Shown here: piece after piece, positions 41,401 through 49,820 of the stretch
Layout of the letters: each line of letters starts with the position of its first letter
How positions within the stretch are numbered: the first letter of the stretch is position 1
Assembly: GCA_000818945.1 (NCBI GenBank)
Contig: KN805394.1
Coordinates: 152,548 to 216,547 of the forward strand
Source of the DNA: Schizochytrium sp. CCTCC M209059
Lineage: Eukaryota > Sar > Bigyra > Thraustochytrida > Thraustochytriidae
Length of the DNA: 64,000 nt
Direction of reading: 5' to 3'
Position numbers and translations under genes: made by a program
The notes under the pieces: generated by a model
Database searches by the model: none
The model's input: the letters and a program-made list of their open reading frames with translations, nothing else
Told to the model about the DNA's origin: nothing

Positions 41401-42840
41401 GACCTCAGCAAGCCAATTGTCGAGGGAGACTATTGGCGGGTATTTGAGGCCCGATGGCTCGGCGACACATACAAATTTCAGCGACGAACGATAATTGGTC
41501 AGCGCCACGGAAGGCTTTCGTTGACGGGCATGATCACAAACCTTGGGCACTTTGGCGCAGGCCAAGGCCTACCAAGTCAGGCTCCTGGTCACGGAGGCGC
41601 TCCTCAAGGAATGGGGATCCTCGGTAAGACCATTGCATCAAGATTGCGAACGCACAGTCAAGCTATTGACGAGAACCCTGACCTCCTTGGCCATGTGAAC
41701 AAGAATCCGAGCGGAAGGCAGATACACGCTCTTTCGACGCAAGCCACTGTCGGCACGCTGATTTTGCCCGGCCGTGGCCCTTCAGGAAGAAGCCATTTTG
41801 GCGGTAAACGCACAAGCTCGGCTGCGTCACCCGGGGCAGGGGCGCTGTCACCTGCGCATCCCATGCCCACAGAGGATGCGAGGAAGAAAGTCCAAGTCAA
41901 TGTGCTATTATTTGATATTGGGGCCCGCACGGATCTAAAGAAGGTCTTTGTCACCGAAATGGATGCTCGCATGCAGATCTCGCATAAGAACGTCGTCGGA
42001 ACTTGCGGTGGCTGGACGCAGCCGGATAAAGTCGCCATTGTGGTTGAAGCTCCGACGATGGGAACACTGTGGGACTTTATCACCTCGCGCTTGAAGCAAG
42101 AAGGAAACGCAGAGAGCGAGGATCTGCCAGTGGACACGCGAAGTGTTGTCTTGCAAGCTCTGTCTGATACTGCAGCCGGACTTGGAGAACTGCACGCAAT
42201 GCGACCGCCAATCGTGCACAAGAATGTCCGCGCTTCGAATGTCAGCCTTTTCAAGCCTCGGACACGAAGTAGCACGATGCGTGTTACAAATCGTGCTTGC
42301 ACAGCAAAGTTAGGTGGCTTTGGCTTTGACTTTGTTCACAAGGTATTTTCCAAGAGCGAACAGAAGCTAGGGTCACCGGGATGGTCAGCACCTGAAGTCC
42401 TTATGGCTGAAGAATTTCTGCCTGAATCTGACATTTTCGCTTTCGGTGTGATGATGTGGGAAGTCTTGGCAGTCAAAGAGCCTTTTTCAGGGCTCGACTT
42501 CACAACGATTGCCCGGCGCCGCTGCATGGAAAACGTCAAATTGGAGACGCCTCCGTTGGAGAACACCATGTTCGTGGACAAGGAAGAATACTCTGCTTAC
42601 TTGCAATTGATGGAGGGCTGCATGAACGGAAACCCGGCTGAACGGCCCAACGTGGAGGCCATCCGCAAAGCACTGACTAAGCTTCTCGCAAGCGCATCAC
42701 AGCAGAACTCTTTGCTTCGTTCGTTGACTCAAGTCGAGCCTCAGTCAGTTGTCGTGCCTGTGCAGGATGCTAGTTCCAGCAAGAAAAATGAAGCGGAAGC
42801 AGGCGTTGCGGTGGCGCAAGCAGACACACAGGAGGATTGA
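38476..42840 (+). CDS. Receptor-like protein with tandem kinase and pseudokinase domains
   Basis: The product is 1454 residues from the ATG at 38476, which opens a signal peptide (MRSTMRLATHAWAAGLLMCL...AAAHA); an in-frame ATG at 38323 adds 51 residues. Residues about 25-420 form an ectodomain with a periplasmic-binding-protein/ANF-receptor-like feel (alternating hydrophobic strands and helices), which is only a tentative call. One transmembrane segment lies at about 421-445. Kinase 1 is TKL-like: glycine loop GQGATG at 475, VAVK, catalytic loop HHDLKSPN with D618, DFG D636, and WTAPE E833. DFG and APE are 197 residues apart, with a Ser/Arg/Lys-rich insertion between. Domain 2 (about 930-1400) has HKNVRASN (N1250 where Asp is expected) and GFG (G1281) in place of DFG but keeps GWSAPEV and the C-lobe, so it is a pseudokinase. 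It is likely a plasma-membrane signalling receptor of unknown ligand. Confidence 0.85.
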   Translation: MRSTMRLATHAWAAGLLMCLRLFMSIAAAHASATLSDGSDVLLPLEVCKLTNASGAEHACRLGIFRDPEDSSAELVIETVRSYLAGEAPVVVVEEITLLRCSPWEVLEKAASYDLVLAAPCQSASDANLAVLGALQVPVASYSWQAMNIEMPSLFSSMPPWTQHIESFITLATAAEWTSVGILSAGLSSCEAEHALYFGLQSASIEVNTCATEAEIELLPHVRAWVVPCPVDEGPLRMLDPLVESLRERTDAQQIIWLQPSDILLELDSDSLVTAAFPEKNTVQGNDTYVMLLPALEEARFSSLLASPVFANASLGADDASMAIQAQRAIDAVTMLLDAQGTNLSMSEALEWRGSEVHSTVGSTHHLMAPSMRLGQLKASTVVSDGVLLGIAATTGTPDENNATWILGFTAVVSEAQFDWGSIFFEVAFALSGCLIFTVLAAGYNRFMLKQQYLMQPTKSWRIMYNELHITKQLGQGATGIVFKAKWHGKDVAVKIFNEEESKSVLVTAFVMEVAVLQELRHPNVVLFMGACFEKPRLCIVTELLKASLYDYIQAIRNKAEAKASGIGIPKRQKATEDAADFDAVLAGELPWLDRMAILLDACLGMSYLHEMGMLHHDLKSPNLLLGAHNTCKVADFGMISLKPGSKSRKRNLLRKSTEFFDSTMAKPARRDSGSDRLKSPKQRLSFATSTPSKLFSRSRFGGSFVQRSHRSSDEASSKPESEVLLTSGPWKADASGRGRDSLKVQPHALSETATQLPGQDVSGSGSSKVSTTERGGGALTVKTNLRGSGLNYIPSSGGSGEAVSRLKSARKFDPFKTAAAQRAGTPQWTAPEIIEGGPFTEKADVFSFGVIMAEIASLEQPYKGMAPFEVTIKVVDEGIRPSFGENCPSKVKDLAHRCMLTNPKDRPSLAEVAVELTELQQDWIDSGAPDMLSSKLKSAQFRRRNTKASQQTKRLAEHTDKPWYIDYQTTIEYTDLSKPIVEGDYWRVFEARWLGDTYKFQRRTIIGQRHGRLSLTGMITNLGHFGAGQGLPSQAPGHGGAPQGMGILGKTIASRLRTHSQAIDENPDLLGHVNKNPSGRQIHALSTQATVGTLILPGRGPSGRSHFGGKRTSSAASPGAGALSPAHPMPTEDARKKVQVNVLLFDIGARTDLKKVFVTEMDARMQISHKNVVGTCGGWTQPDKVAIVVEAPTMGTLWDFITSRLKQEGNAESEDLPVDTRSVVLQALSDTAAGLGELHAMRPPIVHKNVRASNVSLFKPRTRSSTMRVTNRACTAKLGGFGFDFVHKVFSKSEQKLGSPGWSAPEVLMAEEFLPESDIFAFGVMMWEVLAVKEPFSGLDFTTIARRRCMENVKLETPPLENTMFVDKEEYSAYLQLMEGCMNGNPAERPNVEAIRKALTKLLASASQQNSLLRSLTQVEPQSVVVPVQDASSSKKNEAEAGVAVAQADTQED

Positions 42841-43032
42841 GTTCTCTTGAAAAGATCTTTCGCATGTTTGCTGTGAGCGTGTGCTATACATCTTCCACTT
42901 CGCTGTAATTTCGAGGCGTTTGCAACGAAAAATAAAGATCAACCTGTAACCTTTTTCTTTTTTTGAATTTCGACTTTGTCACGCGAATTTGATCGGTGGT
43001 ATGCTATACCTATTGATGAATTGAGCTTCTAC

Positions 43033-45290
43033 CTACTTGCTACCTTTGGTGTGAAGCTTGACGAGCGCAACGAAGGCTGCGACGCGAACGCAGACCAGAT
43101 AGGCAAGCAAGACTCCAAAAGCTTGCCAGTACGCACTCCAGGAGCTATCGATGCAAAGCCTGCTTTGCAGAACCTGGTTGCCATTGGTGAAACCCGTGCC
43201 AGACGTCGACCCTCCTGAAAACTGAAAGTCGATAAAGCCAGCTATGTTGACCATGCGCCACACCGGACTGAAAAAGTTTGGGAAATAGCTAGCCCAGCGC
43301 AAGATCCAAGAGATGTCGTCGACCGGTTTGAAAAAGCCCATGAGCAAGAGCATTGGCATCTGCGTCACAAGCAGTAGAACAAGTGTAAATCTTCCGTCAG
43401 AAATCATGTATGACTTGCGCGTATCGGATGCCACGATCCGTGTAAGCAACTCAGTCGCAAGTAGGCCTAGGTCTTAGAACTTACAAATGACATTGGCACC
43501 ATGAAGATGGCAACGCTGAGACTTGGAGCGACGCATGAAATAAAGGTTGCCCAAGCATGTACGGTCAGAACGAAAACAAGCAACGCGAGAAGCATTGAAG
43601 CATAGCGAATGCCCAAGGAGCCACCATCTCTATCTCCATCACCGTAGCCGGACATTAAAAAAACGATGGTGAAGAAGATGGCAGCCGGAATGATCTGCAA
43701 TGGCAGATCTGCAAACGCTTTCGCAAGATAGAACGCCGCTGAGGAGTAGCGACGATTGCGCTGCTCCTTGATGAAGACCGCGCGCTCGGGCAGAAACGTA
43801 ATGACTGTGGGCAGAGCGCAGGAGAGCATGAGAAAGACCATACAGAAAAGGTTGAGCGCGATTCGATCCGGAACCGAAGAGGCACTGGAAGCGAGGTTGT
43901 AAAAAAGGATCCCAATGACGATGCCAAGCAGAGTGTGCGATCCCATGCGCGCTCGGCCAAGCGCTGGCTCGCGCTTCATGTGGCGGATGTTGCGTCGCAA
44001 GAGGATGGCGATCTGAGAGCCCAGGGGCAGCATCGGGACCGTGGCAAGAGGTTCATAATTGGAGATCGTTGAGTGAACCCCACTGCGATCGATCTCGTGT
44101 TGCGGGCCATTTTCAAGATCGATTTCCGAGGGTAAGACGGACGGGTCGTCCTCTGTCTTTGCAGGGGAAGCGCTTTGTACGTGAGGCAAGATGCTGGACG
44201 TCCGAACCTCAATATTGCTGGCCCCAGCCACGATCTTATCAATGCGCTCCTGGTCTTCGACGGTACCAGACTCCTCATTGACCGTGAGCAGCTTGATTGC
44301 CCAGTCTGCAGGATTGGTGTATTCAGGACAGTGAAAACCGATTGTATTGAAGAAGCCCATCATCTCCTTGGTGGGCCCAAAGTAGGCCATGCGGCCCTGG
44401 ACAAGAAGCAATATCTTGTCAAAGCTGAAGAAGAGTTCGGCGGACGGAGAGTGAATGGTCGCAAGCACCCCAGTGCCTTCGTTGGATGCGGTGGCGCGGA
44501 GAAGTGCGACCACGGCGTCCGCCGAGCTCGAGTCGAGACCGGAAGTCGGCTCGTCGAGGACGAGAAAAGCCTTGCTTGCAATCATTTCTAGCGCGATGCT
44601 GAGACGCTTGCGCTGGCCGCCGGAAAGACCCTTTTTTGTTTCAGGGCTGCCGACGCGGACATGTCTGCAAGTGTGCAGATTGAACTTTTTCAAGAGCGTC
44701 TCAACGCGAGCTTTGAGTGTCTCCAAGCTTGCGTTTGTCGTATTGTTGAACTTGGCAGACTCGAGGAGGGCTTCTTCGGTGGTCATGGTGTGCAGCAAGA
44801 GGTCGTCCTGCGGGACGTAGACCACTGCACGGCGAAGCTCGGCTTGGCTAACGACGACGCCGTTGAGAAAGATGGTGCCGGACGCTTGCGGTGTGACGCC
44901 TGTCATGAGCATTTCGAGCGTGGTTTTCCCGCTTCCACTGGCGCCCATTACAGCAACGAGCTCGCCGCTGGCGACACTCACGGAAACTCTGTCGAGTATG
45001 GTTGTTTGGCCTTTGTTTACGGTGTAGCTGACGCGCTCCATGACGAGCTTGTTGCGCGGTCCCTGTTGGCGCTCTTCGTGCTGGTGGTGCTGGTGCTGGT
45101 GGTACTGTGGCCCTTGGCGGCCATCATCCTGCACTCGTTCTATCTTTGCGATTGGCTCTTGCTCAGGTGCCTGCGTTTGCTCAGGTTCGTGCGCTTGGAG
45201 AGGTCCTTGTGCAGGACCTTGCTCCTGCGCTTGCGCATTCTCCTGGCCAGGCACGGTCCTGGCACTTATAGTGCTCCCTCCGTCGAGCAT
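43033..45290 (-). CDS. ABCG-family half-transporter, two exons
   Basis: The gene has exon 1 at 45290-43485 and exon 2 at 43359-43033, joined across a 125-nt intron (GTAAGT...GACGCAG, phase 0), for 710 residues. The layout is NBD then TMD, as in white/ABCG2 exporters, which work as dimers to move lipids or xenobiotics. The NBD has Walker A GASGSGKTT (116-124), signature LSGGQ (222-226) and Walker B LVLDE (243-247). Six membrane segments follow. I chose the acceptor because the joined sequence VPMSF-MPMLLLMGFF has the spacing usual for ABCG proteins ('AP...P..L..GFF'); two nearer AGs would give introns of 35 or 71 nt and an atypical insert. The N-terminal 80 residues are Gln/Pro/His-rich and disordered. 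Confidence 0.9.
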
Positions 45291-46413
45291 GTTAGCAAGT
45301 GCAAGGACGCAAGCGTACGCCGAGAGCCGGGCGGGCGCGCAGGCGGGCGGGCGGGAGAGGGGAAAGCGAGGGCGCTTTTGAAGGAGCGCACGTGCGTCTT
45401 GAGGATGTGCCGTTCAGGGATTGTTTCGAATGGAATCGAATCTGCCCCCGTCCCGGCCTCTTGTGCAAAAGTTGTTTCTGGCAGTTCGACGTGTTCGTTT
45501 GAGCGCGAAGGACCCACATGTTCGTTGTTCCACAATTTGGGACAAGCAGAAAGTTGTTTCTGCGTTCAACTTGGTCCTTTTCTCTTTTCAAAAGCGCGAA
45601 GGCACTCGTTGTTTCCGAGTTGGGACTAGCAAAGAAACCACCGAGCGGCCGGCGTGCACGGCGATTGCGTCGATTTCACATGAATGTCTGCGAATGTGCA
45701 ATAATTGTCAGATACTGCAGACATTCTTTTCCCTTTGTACTTTTGTTGCATTTCTGTTCCACAATAAACGTCCGGCTTGATGGCTTTGGACTATACTAAT
45801 ATGGCAGTATGAAGCTCTACGTACGTACAACGAATGCTATGCACGACGAGAGCGAAAATCGAAAAAGGAAAAGCTTGCTTTGACACATTGCCATTTCAAT
45901 TGTCAAATTAGGAAAGGCAAGCGCGGTGCAAGAATTTGAAAATTTCATCGCGCGCCCGGGATCTCCATCCGCCTCTTCTTCACAGCCTCGACGTGCTGCA
46001 AGTCTGGATTGAAATCGTGATTGCAAAATACAGAATAACCCTTTGCTCGCAGTTCCTTTTCAACTACGAGATGCACACGGAAGCAATCAAGGGAAGGATC
46101 TCATTCATTCAAGAATTTACGTTTTTGCAGTACATTTGCATGCCGAATGGCCCCCTCCGGACGTCGGGAGGCAAGAAGCTATAGCTTGTCTCAGACTTGG
46201 TCTTTCTATTTATCGTGCACGATGATAGCGAGCACGATATCGTGTACGCTAATAATTAGATTTGTGAGGCGCCAAAGATCGAATCGTCACCTAATCACGA
46301 GCCTCCGACAAACGCGCAATCTAGAAAACAAGCAAATCAGCAAATCAGCAAATCAGCCAGCCAGCCAGCCACGCACGCAAGCAAGCACGCAAGCTACCGA
46401 AGCGAAAGGAAAG
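45291..46413. other. Divergent spacer, ABCG gene and small protein gene
   Basis: About 1.1 kb. AT-richer in the middle (45700-46300), with CAAATCAG and CCAG/CAAG tandem repeats at about 46328-46395 just before the next gene. No further gene or RNA was recognised. Confidence 0.6.
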
Positions 46414-46758
46414 ATGACGACCATCTGTGAGGGCGTGACCTTTGACACCATCGCGCGCGAGTGGCGCATGAAGTGGAGCGAGGACAACGACAAGGCATCG
46501 CTGGTGGCGCTCCAGAAGCTCATCGATGAGGTGAAACCTGCGCTCAAGGAGATCAAGGGCCTCCAGGGCGTGCAGCGCATGGTGTGCGGCGAATGCAAGG
46601 ACCTGCGCCTCATCGTGCGCGTCGAGGCCGGCGCCTTCAAGGAGTGGGCCGAGACCTCTTTCGGCCCGGAGGAGACCTTCCTCTCCAAGGCCAAGGAGAT
46701 CGAGGGTGTCTCGCAGATCGAGACCCAGACCTACACGCTCATGCCTGTGGAGCTCTAA
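46414..46758 (+). CDS. Small conserved-looking alpha/beta protein, unknown function
   Basis: The product is 114 residues (MTTICEGVTFDTIAREWRMK..., ending ...TYTLMPVEL). Two amphipathic helices (FDTIAREWRMKWS and ASLVALQKLIDEVKPALKEI) precede strand-like segments (VQRMVCGECKDLRLIVRVE) and a further helix, a pattern compatible with a ferredoxin-like or dimeric alpha-beta barrel fold. Codon use is strongly GC3-biased and the ATG context is good (AAAGATGAC), so it is probably highly expressed and cytosolic (no signal peptide or membrane segment). No family was recognised. Confidence 0.65.
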   Translation: MTTICEGVTFDTIAREWRMKWSEDNDKASLVALQKLIDEVKPALKEIKGLQGVQRMVCGECKDLRLIVRVEAGAFKEWAETSFGPEETFLSKAKEIEGVSQIETQTYTLMPVEL

Positions 46759-47405
46759 GAAGTCTCATTCAATCGAGTCATGATGATTTGTCGTCTGACC
46801 GCAACAACGCGGAATGAAAGCGATCTTTTTCTTTGTTTTTTTTCTTCTAAACATTGGCCTTCCAGCCATGCCAAAGGGTTTCCGTCGCGCGAGCTTGACA
46901 AATATTGTCAAGCATCTTCTACTTTTCTTGCGTTAGCATCCGCTTTTATCCTTTGCAAGACGACAATTCATTCTCTTTGAAAATTTCATCGACGGCTTGC
47001 TTGTCTTCGCACCAAGCCAAAAGAGTCTTAACTTTATAGCGTTCTCTAGCAGCCCGCTGCAGCCAGATGGCGAGCACCCTTCCTCTTGTTCTACTTGCCG
47101 ATATCCTTTGTCTCACTCTCACTCTCGCACCGCTTGCTCCTCCGCCTGCTCTTTTGCCTTCGTCGTATCCTCACTTCATCCTTGCGACTTTTTCCGAGCG
47201 TTCACAGGTCGCTCTCTGCTCGGACTCCCGCTGCTCGCCACTGTTTCTTCTGCCCACCGGCTCTCCGCCGCTTCTCCGCTGCATCCCGGGGTCCTCCATC
47301 CAATCCACCAGCGGCTTCCATCCCCCATCGCTCCCTCCCTCGCTCCCTCGCTCGACCTGACCTGGCTTCGCTTTCTTTTCTTTCGTCAGGCTTGATTTGG
47401 GCTTG

Positions 47406-47440
<35 letters not shown>

Positions 47441-47709
47441 TGCAGCAGCTTTAGCACCGTGGCCTGTGATGCATCTCCAAGTTGGCTGGCTCATTGACTG
47501 CGAATGAAAGAAGGATTGATTTGATCGACTGATTGATTGATTGATTGATTGGCATCGATCGACGGACGGGCCTGGCCTGGCTGATTGATTCTCTTCATCC
47601 ATGGCAAGTTCGCCCGCCCGTCGGAAACACCAAACACGAGGCGAGCGAGAGTGCACGCGCCGGTTGGGTCGCGCGCGCGGCCGGTGCGCGGCAGGCAGGC
47701 TCGCGCGCG
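46759..47709. other. Spacer with TTTC and GATT tandem repeats
   Basis: About 950 bases. It holds nine TTTC units at 47407-47441 and a GATT tract at about 47530-47552, both upstream of the next ATG. Pyrimidine-rich throughout 47080-47400. Open frames here are low-complexity and not supported. Confidence 0.6.
47407..47441. repeat. (TTTC)9 microsatellite
   Basis: About nine perfect TTTC units, some 270 bases upstream of the ATG at 47710. Confidence 0.9.
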
Positions 47710-48924
47710 ATGGTGAGCACGCGGCGCGGCACGGTCGTGACGCCCGCCGCCGCAGAGGAGCCCGCGCGCGGGAAGGCGCGCGCGGACGTGGACGCGGACG
47801 GCGGCGGCGGGCGCGAGAACAGCGACCAAGGCATGGGCATGGGCATGGGCACGGCGAACCCCGCCACGCTCGAGGAGCGCGGCAAGACCGGCGCCGAGGC
47901 GCGCCCAGAGGCCTGCGCGAGCGAGACGATGGCGCGGAAAGAGGCCTCGCGGCACTCCTGCGAGGTGCGAGAACACCGTACGCCGCCCCCGGAAGGGAGG
48001 GGCGGCGTGCAGACGAGGGCGCGGAAGCGCAGCGCGCGACTGGCGAGGAACGCCTCGAGCCCTACCGCGACGGGAAAAACCTCGACGCGCGCGCGCACGG
48101 CGTCCCCTCCCGCGGCGAAGGCGCCCCGGGTGCAGCACAAGACGAGCAAGGCTGTCGTGACCCCGCTCCACGAGACAAATCGAAAGTTCGCGCTCCGGAA
48201 ACGGCAGCAAGCGGGGCCCGCGATGAAGAAGCCTCCTCAGGGCGTCCTGAAGAAGTCTCCGGCCCTCGCCTCTTCCGCCTCGTCCTCCTCAAGATCTTCG
48301 CGCGCAAAAGCTGGGAGAACGAGCGTCCTCTCGCTGTCCACATCTCTGGCAGAGAATGGTGTTGGCAGTGAAACGCGGCGACGAGTCTCCTCGAGGCTCC
48401 TTCCCAGCAGCAAGCGACGTCGGGTCGAGTTCTCCAGCGTCGAGGTCCACGAGATGCACATGACGATTGGCGAGTCATCCGTGCCCAACGACGGAGGCCC
48501 GCCAATCGGCATCTCCCCGCGACTCAAGCGGTCTATTATTCACAATTTAGACTCATTTGAAGCAGAACGACTCACAGGGCGCCGCTCGGCCGACAGCGTG
48601 GGGAGCCCTTTGCAGCAGCGTATCTCGCAGGAGCGATACAAGGTTGAGGGCCGTCTTCCGGCTGCTCTGCGTCGCGAAATGCTTGTGCGCGTGGCCGCCG
48701 AGGAGGAGTTTATTGCGCGCGCAGAGGCGGAATCGCAGGAAATACAACGTCATCGAGAGCACACCAACATGGTCGATCCCTTTGACACGTTCTTCCCGGG
48801 CGCTTTCTCGGACGAACCGGCTACCTACGCGGGCTCCGGGGAGTACGCAGTCTCGGGCACCGAGGCTGTCGAGCGCGAGGTGACCTCTGGTCGTAAGTTT
48901 TTTGGGGTTGCAGATCTTTTTTGA
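47710..48924 (+). CDS. Basic disordered, probably nuclear protein with a stramenopile-type VxFSxVEV motif
   Basis: The product is 404 residues from the ATG at 47710 (MVSTRRGTVV...); an open frame extends upstream. The first 260 residues are Arg/Lys/Ser/Ala-rich and disordered with several nuclear-localisation-like clusters. Around codons 235-270 lies RRRVEFSSVEVHEMHMTIGE followed by GGPPIGIS. I recall the related pattern 'VxFSxVxVREY...LGDNPxVxxGPP' from many uncharacterised diatom and oomycete proteins. A predicted helix with EERY/EEEFIARAEAE-type charge follows. A strong donor-like GTAAGT lies at 48893-48898, ten codons before the stop, so the true 3' end may be spliced. Function unknown. 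Confidence 0.6.
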   Translation: MVSTRRGTVVTPAAAEEPARGKARADVDADGGGGRENSDQGMGMGMGTANPATLEERGKTGAEARPEACASETMARKEASRHSCEVREHRTPPPEGRGGVQTRARKRSARLARNASSPTATGKTSTRARTASPPAAKAPRVQHKTSKAVVTPLHETNRKFALRKRQQAGPAMKKPPQGVLKKSPALASSASSSSRSSRAKAGRTSVLSLSTSLAENGVGSETRRRVSSRLLPSSKRRRVEFSSVEVHEMHMTIGESSVPNDGGPPIGISPRLKRSIIHNLDSFEAERLTGRRSADSVGSPLQQRISQERYKVEGRLPAALRREMLVRVAAEEEFIARAEAESQEIQRHREHTNMVDPFDTFFPGAFSDEPATYAGSGEYAVSGTEAVEREVTSGRKFFGVADLF

Positions 48925-49820
48925 ATGTCGCTCCCCAAAGACCTCGTGCTCTTAATGTTTGTTTTACTTGACCCCTATAGCTGTGAGCTTACAGCTTCGA
49001 GTCAAACGAGTAGATCTTCTTTGTCTTCCAGTGGCCCATCCACGATCACCATGGCGGGGCACACACCCAATTGCAAGGCCCAGGACATGTATCTTTTTCA
49101 CTAAACTTTACACATGGATTTGTTGTTTTCTCCCTCCTTTAATGTAGTATTTCGGTAGCAAAGGCGCCTGCTCAAATGATAACTGAAAGTTGAAATCGAG
49201 TCTCGCTCGGTGACGTCGAGAGCTCGAACGATTTTGACCAGTAGGAAAAAAAATACCACGCAAGGATAAATGCAATTTATTCGAGAGCTTTCCATCCAAT
49301 CTAGAATTATTCTTCTTCGTCCCGCGCACTGCTGCATGCCGCATAGAAGATAACCTCTCTATTTGTCTGGCTAGAACGAACTTCGGGGGCCGGCCCAAAA
49401 GAAAAGAAACCCACGAAACGGCCCATATTTGACTCCTGTCTACAGGAAACGAGCTAATTCGCCAAGCCACCACCAACAAGTCAAGTTTTCGGTTCGACAC
49501 CATAGAGAGCGAGCTCAAGCGCGCTTGTGCGCTGACCGCTCGCAAGGGGGGGCATTGTGTCCTACGTAGGTGGGCCTGCTCGCGTGGCAACGCGGCACAG
49601 GTGGCAACGCGGCACGGGCTTGCATAGACCTGCAAGCCCGCTCGTTCACCCGCCGATTCCCTCGTCTTTCCACGCGCATGGACAAGGACGACTTGGAGCG
49701 CGAGGCAGGAGATTCCGAGCAAAGCTCGTCAGTGTCGCAAACTCTCAACGTGCTGCGTGCTGCTCCGCTCAGACGAGGCCATTTGGGGCGCGGAGCGTCG
49801 AGAGGAAGTGAACAAGAAGG
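48925..49820. other. Spacer upstream of the glycosyltransferase fusion gene, with an overlapping upstream ORF
   Basis: About 900 bases. The notable element is an upstream open frame starting at an ATG at 49678 (MDKDDLEREAGDSEQSS...) that runs 71 codons in another frame, past the main ATG at 49821, to a TAG at 49891-49893. The main frame has a stop (TGA 49809-49811) just before its ATG. Nothing else was recognised. Confidence 0.55.

Noticed and set aside
48893..48913. GTAAGT...TTGCAG as a 21-nt intron
   Set aside because: Far shorter than the other introns here (66-249 nt); kept only as a possible donor for a longer intron.
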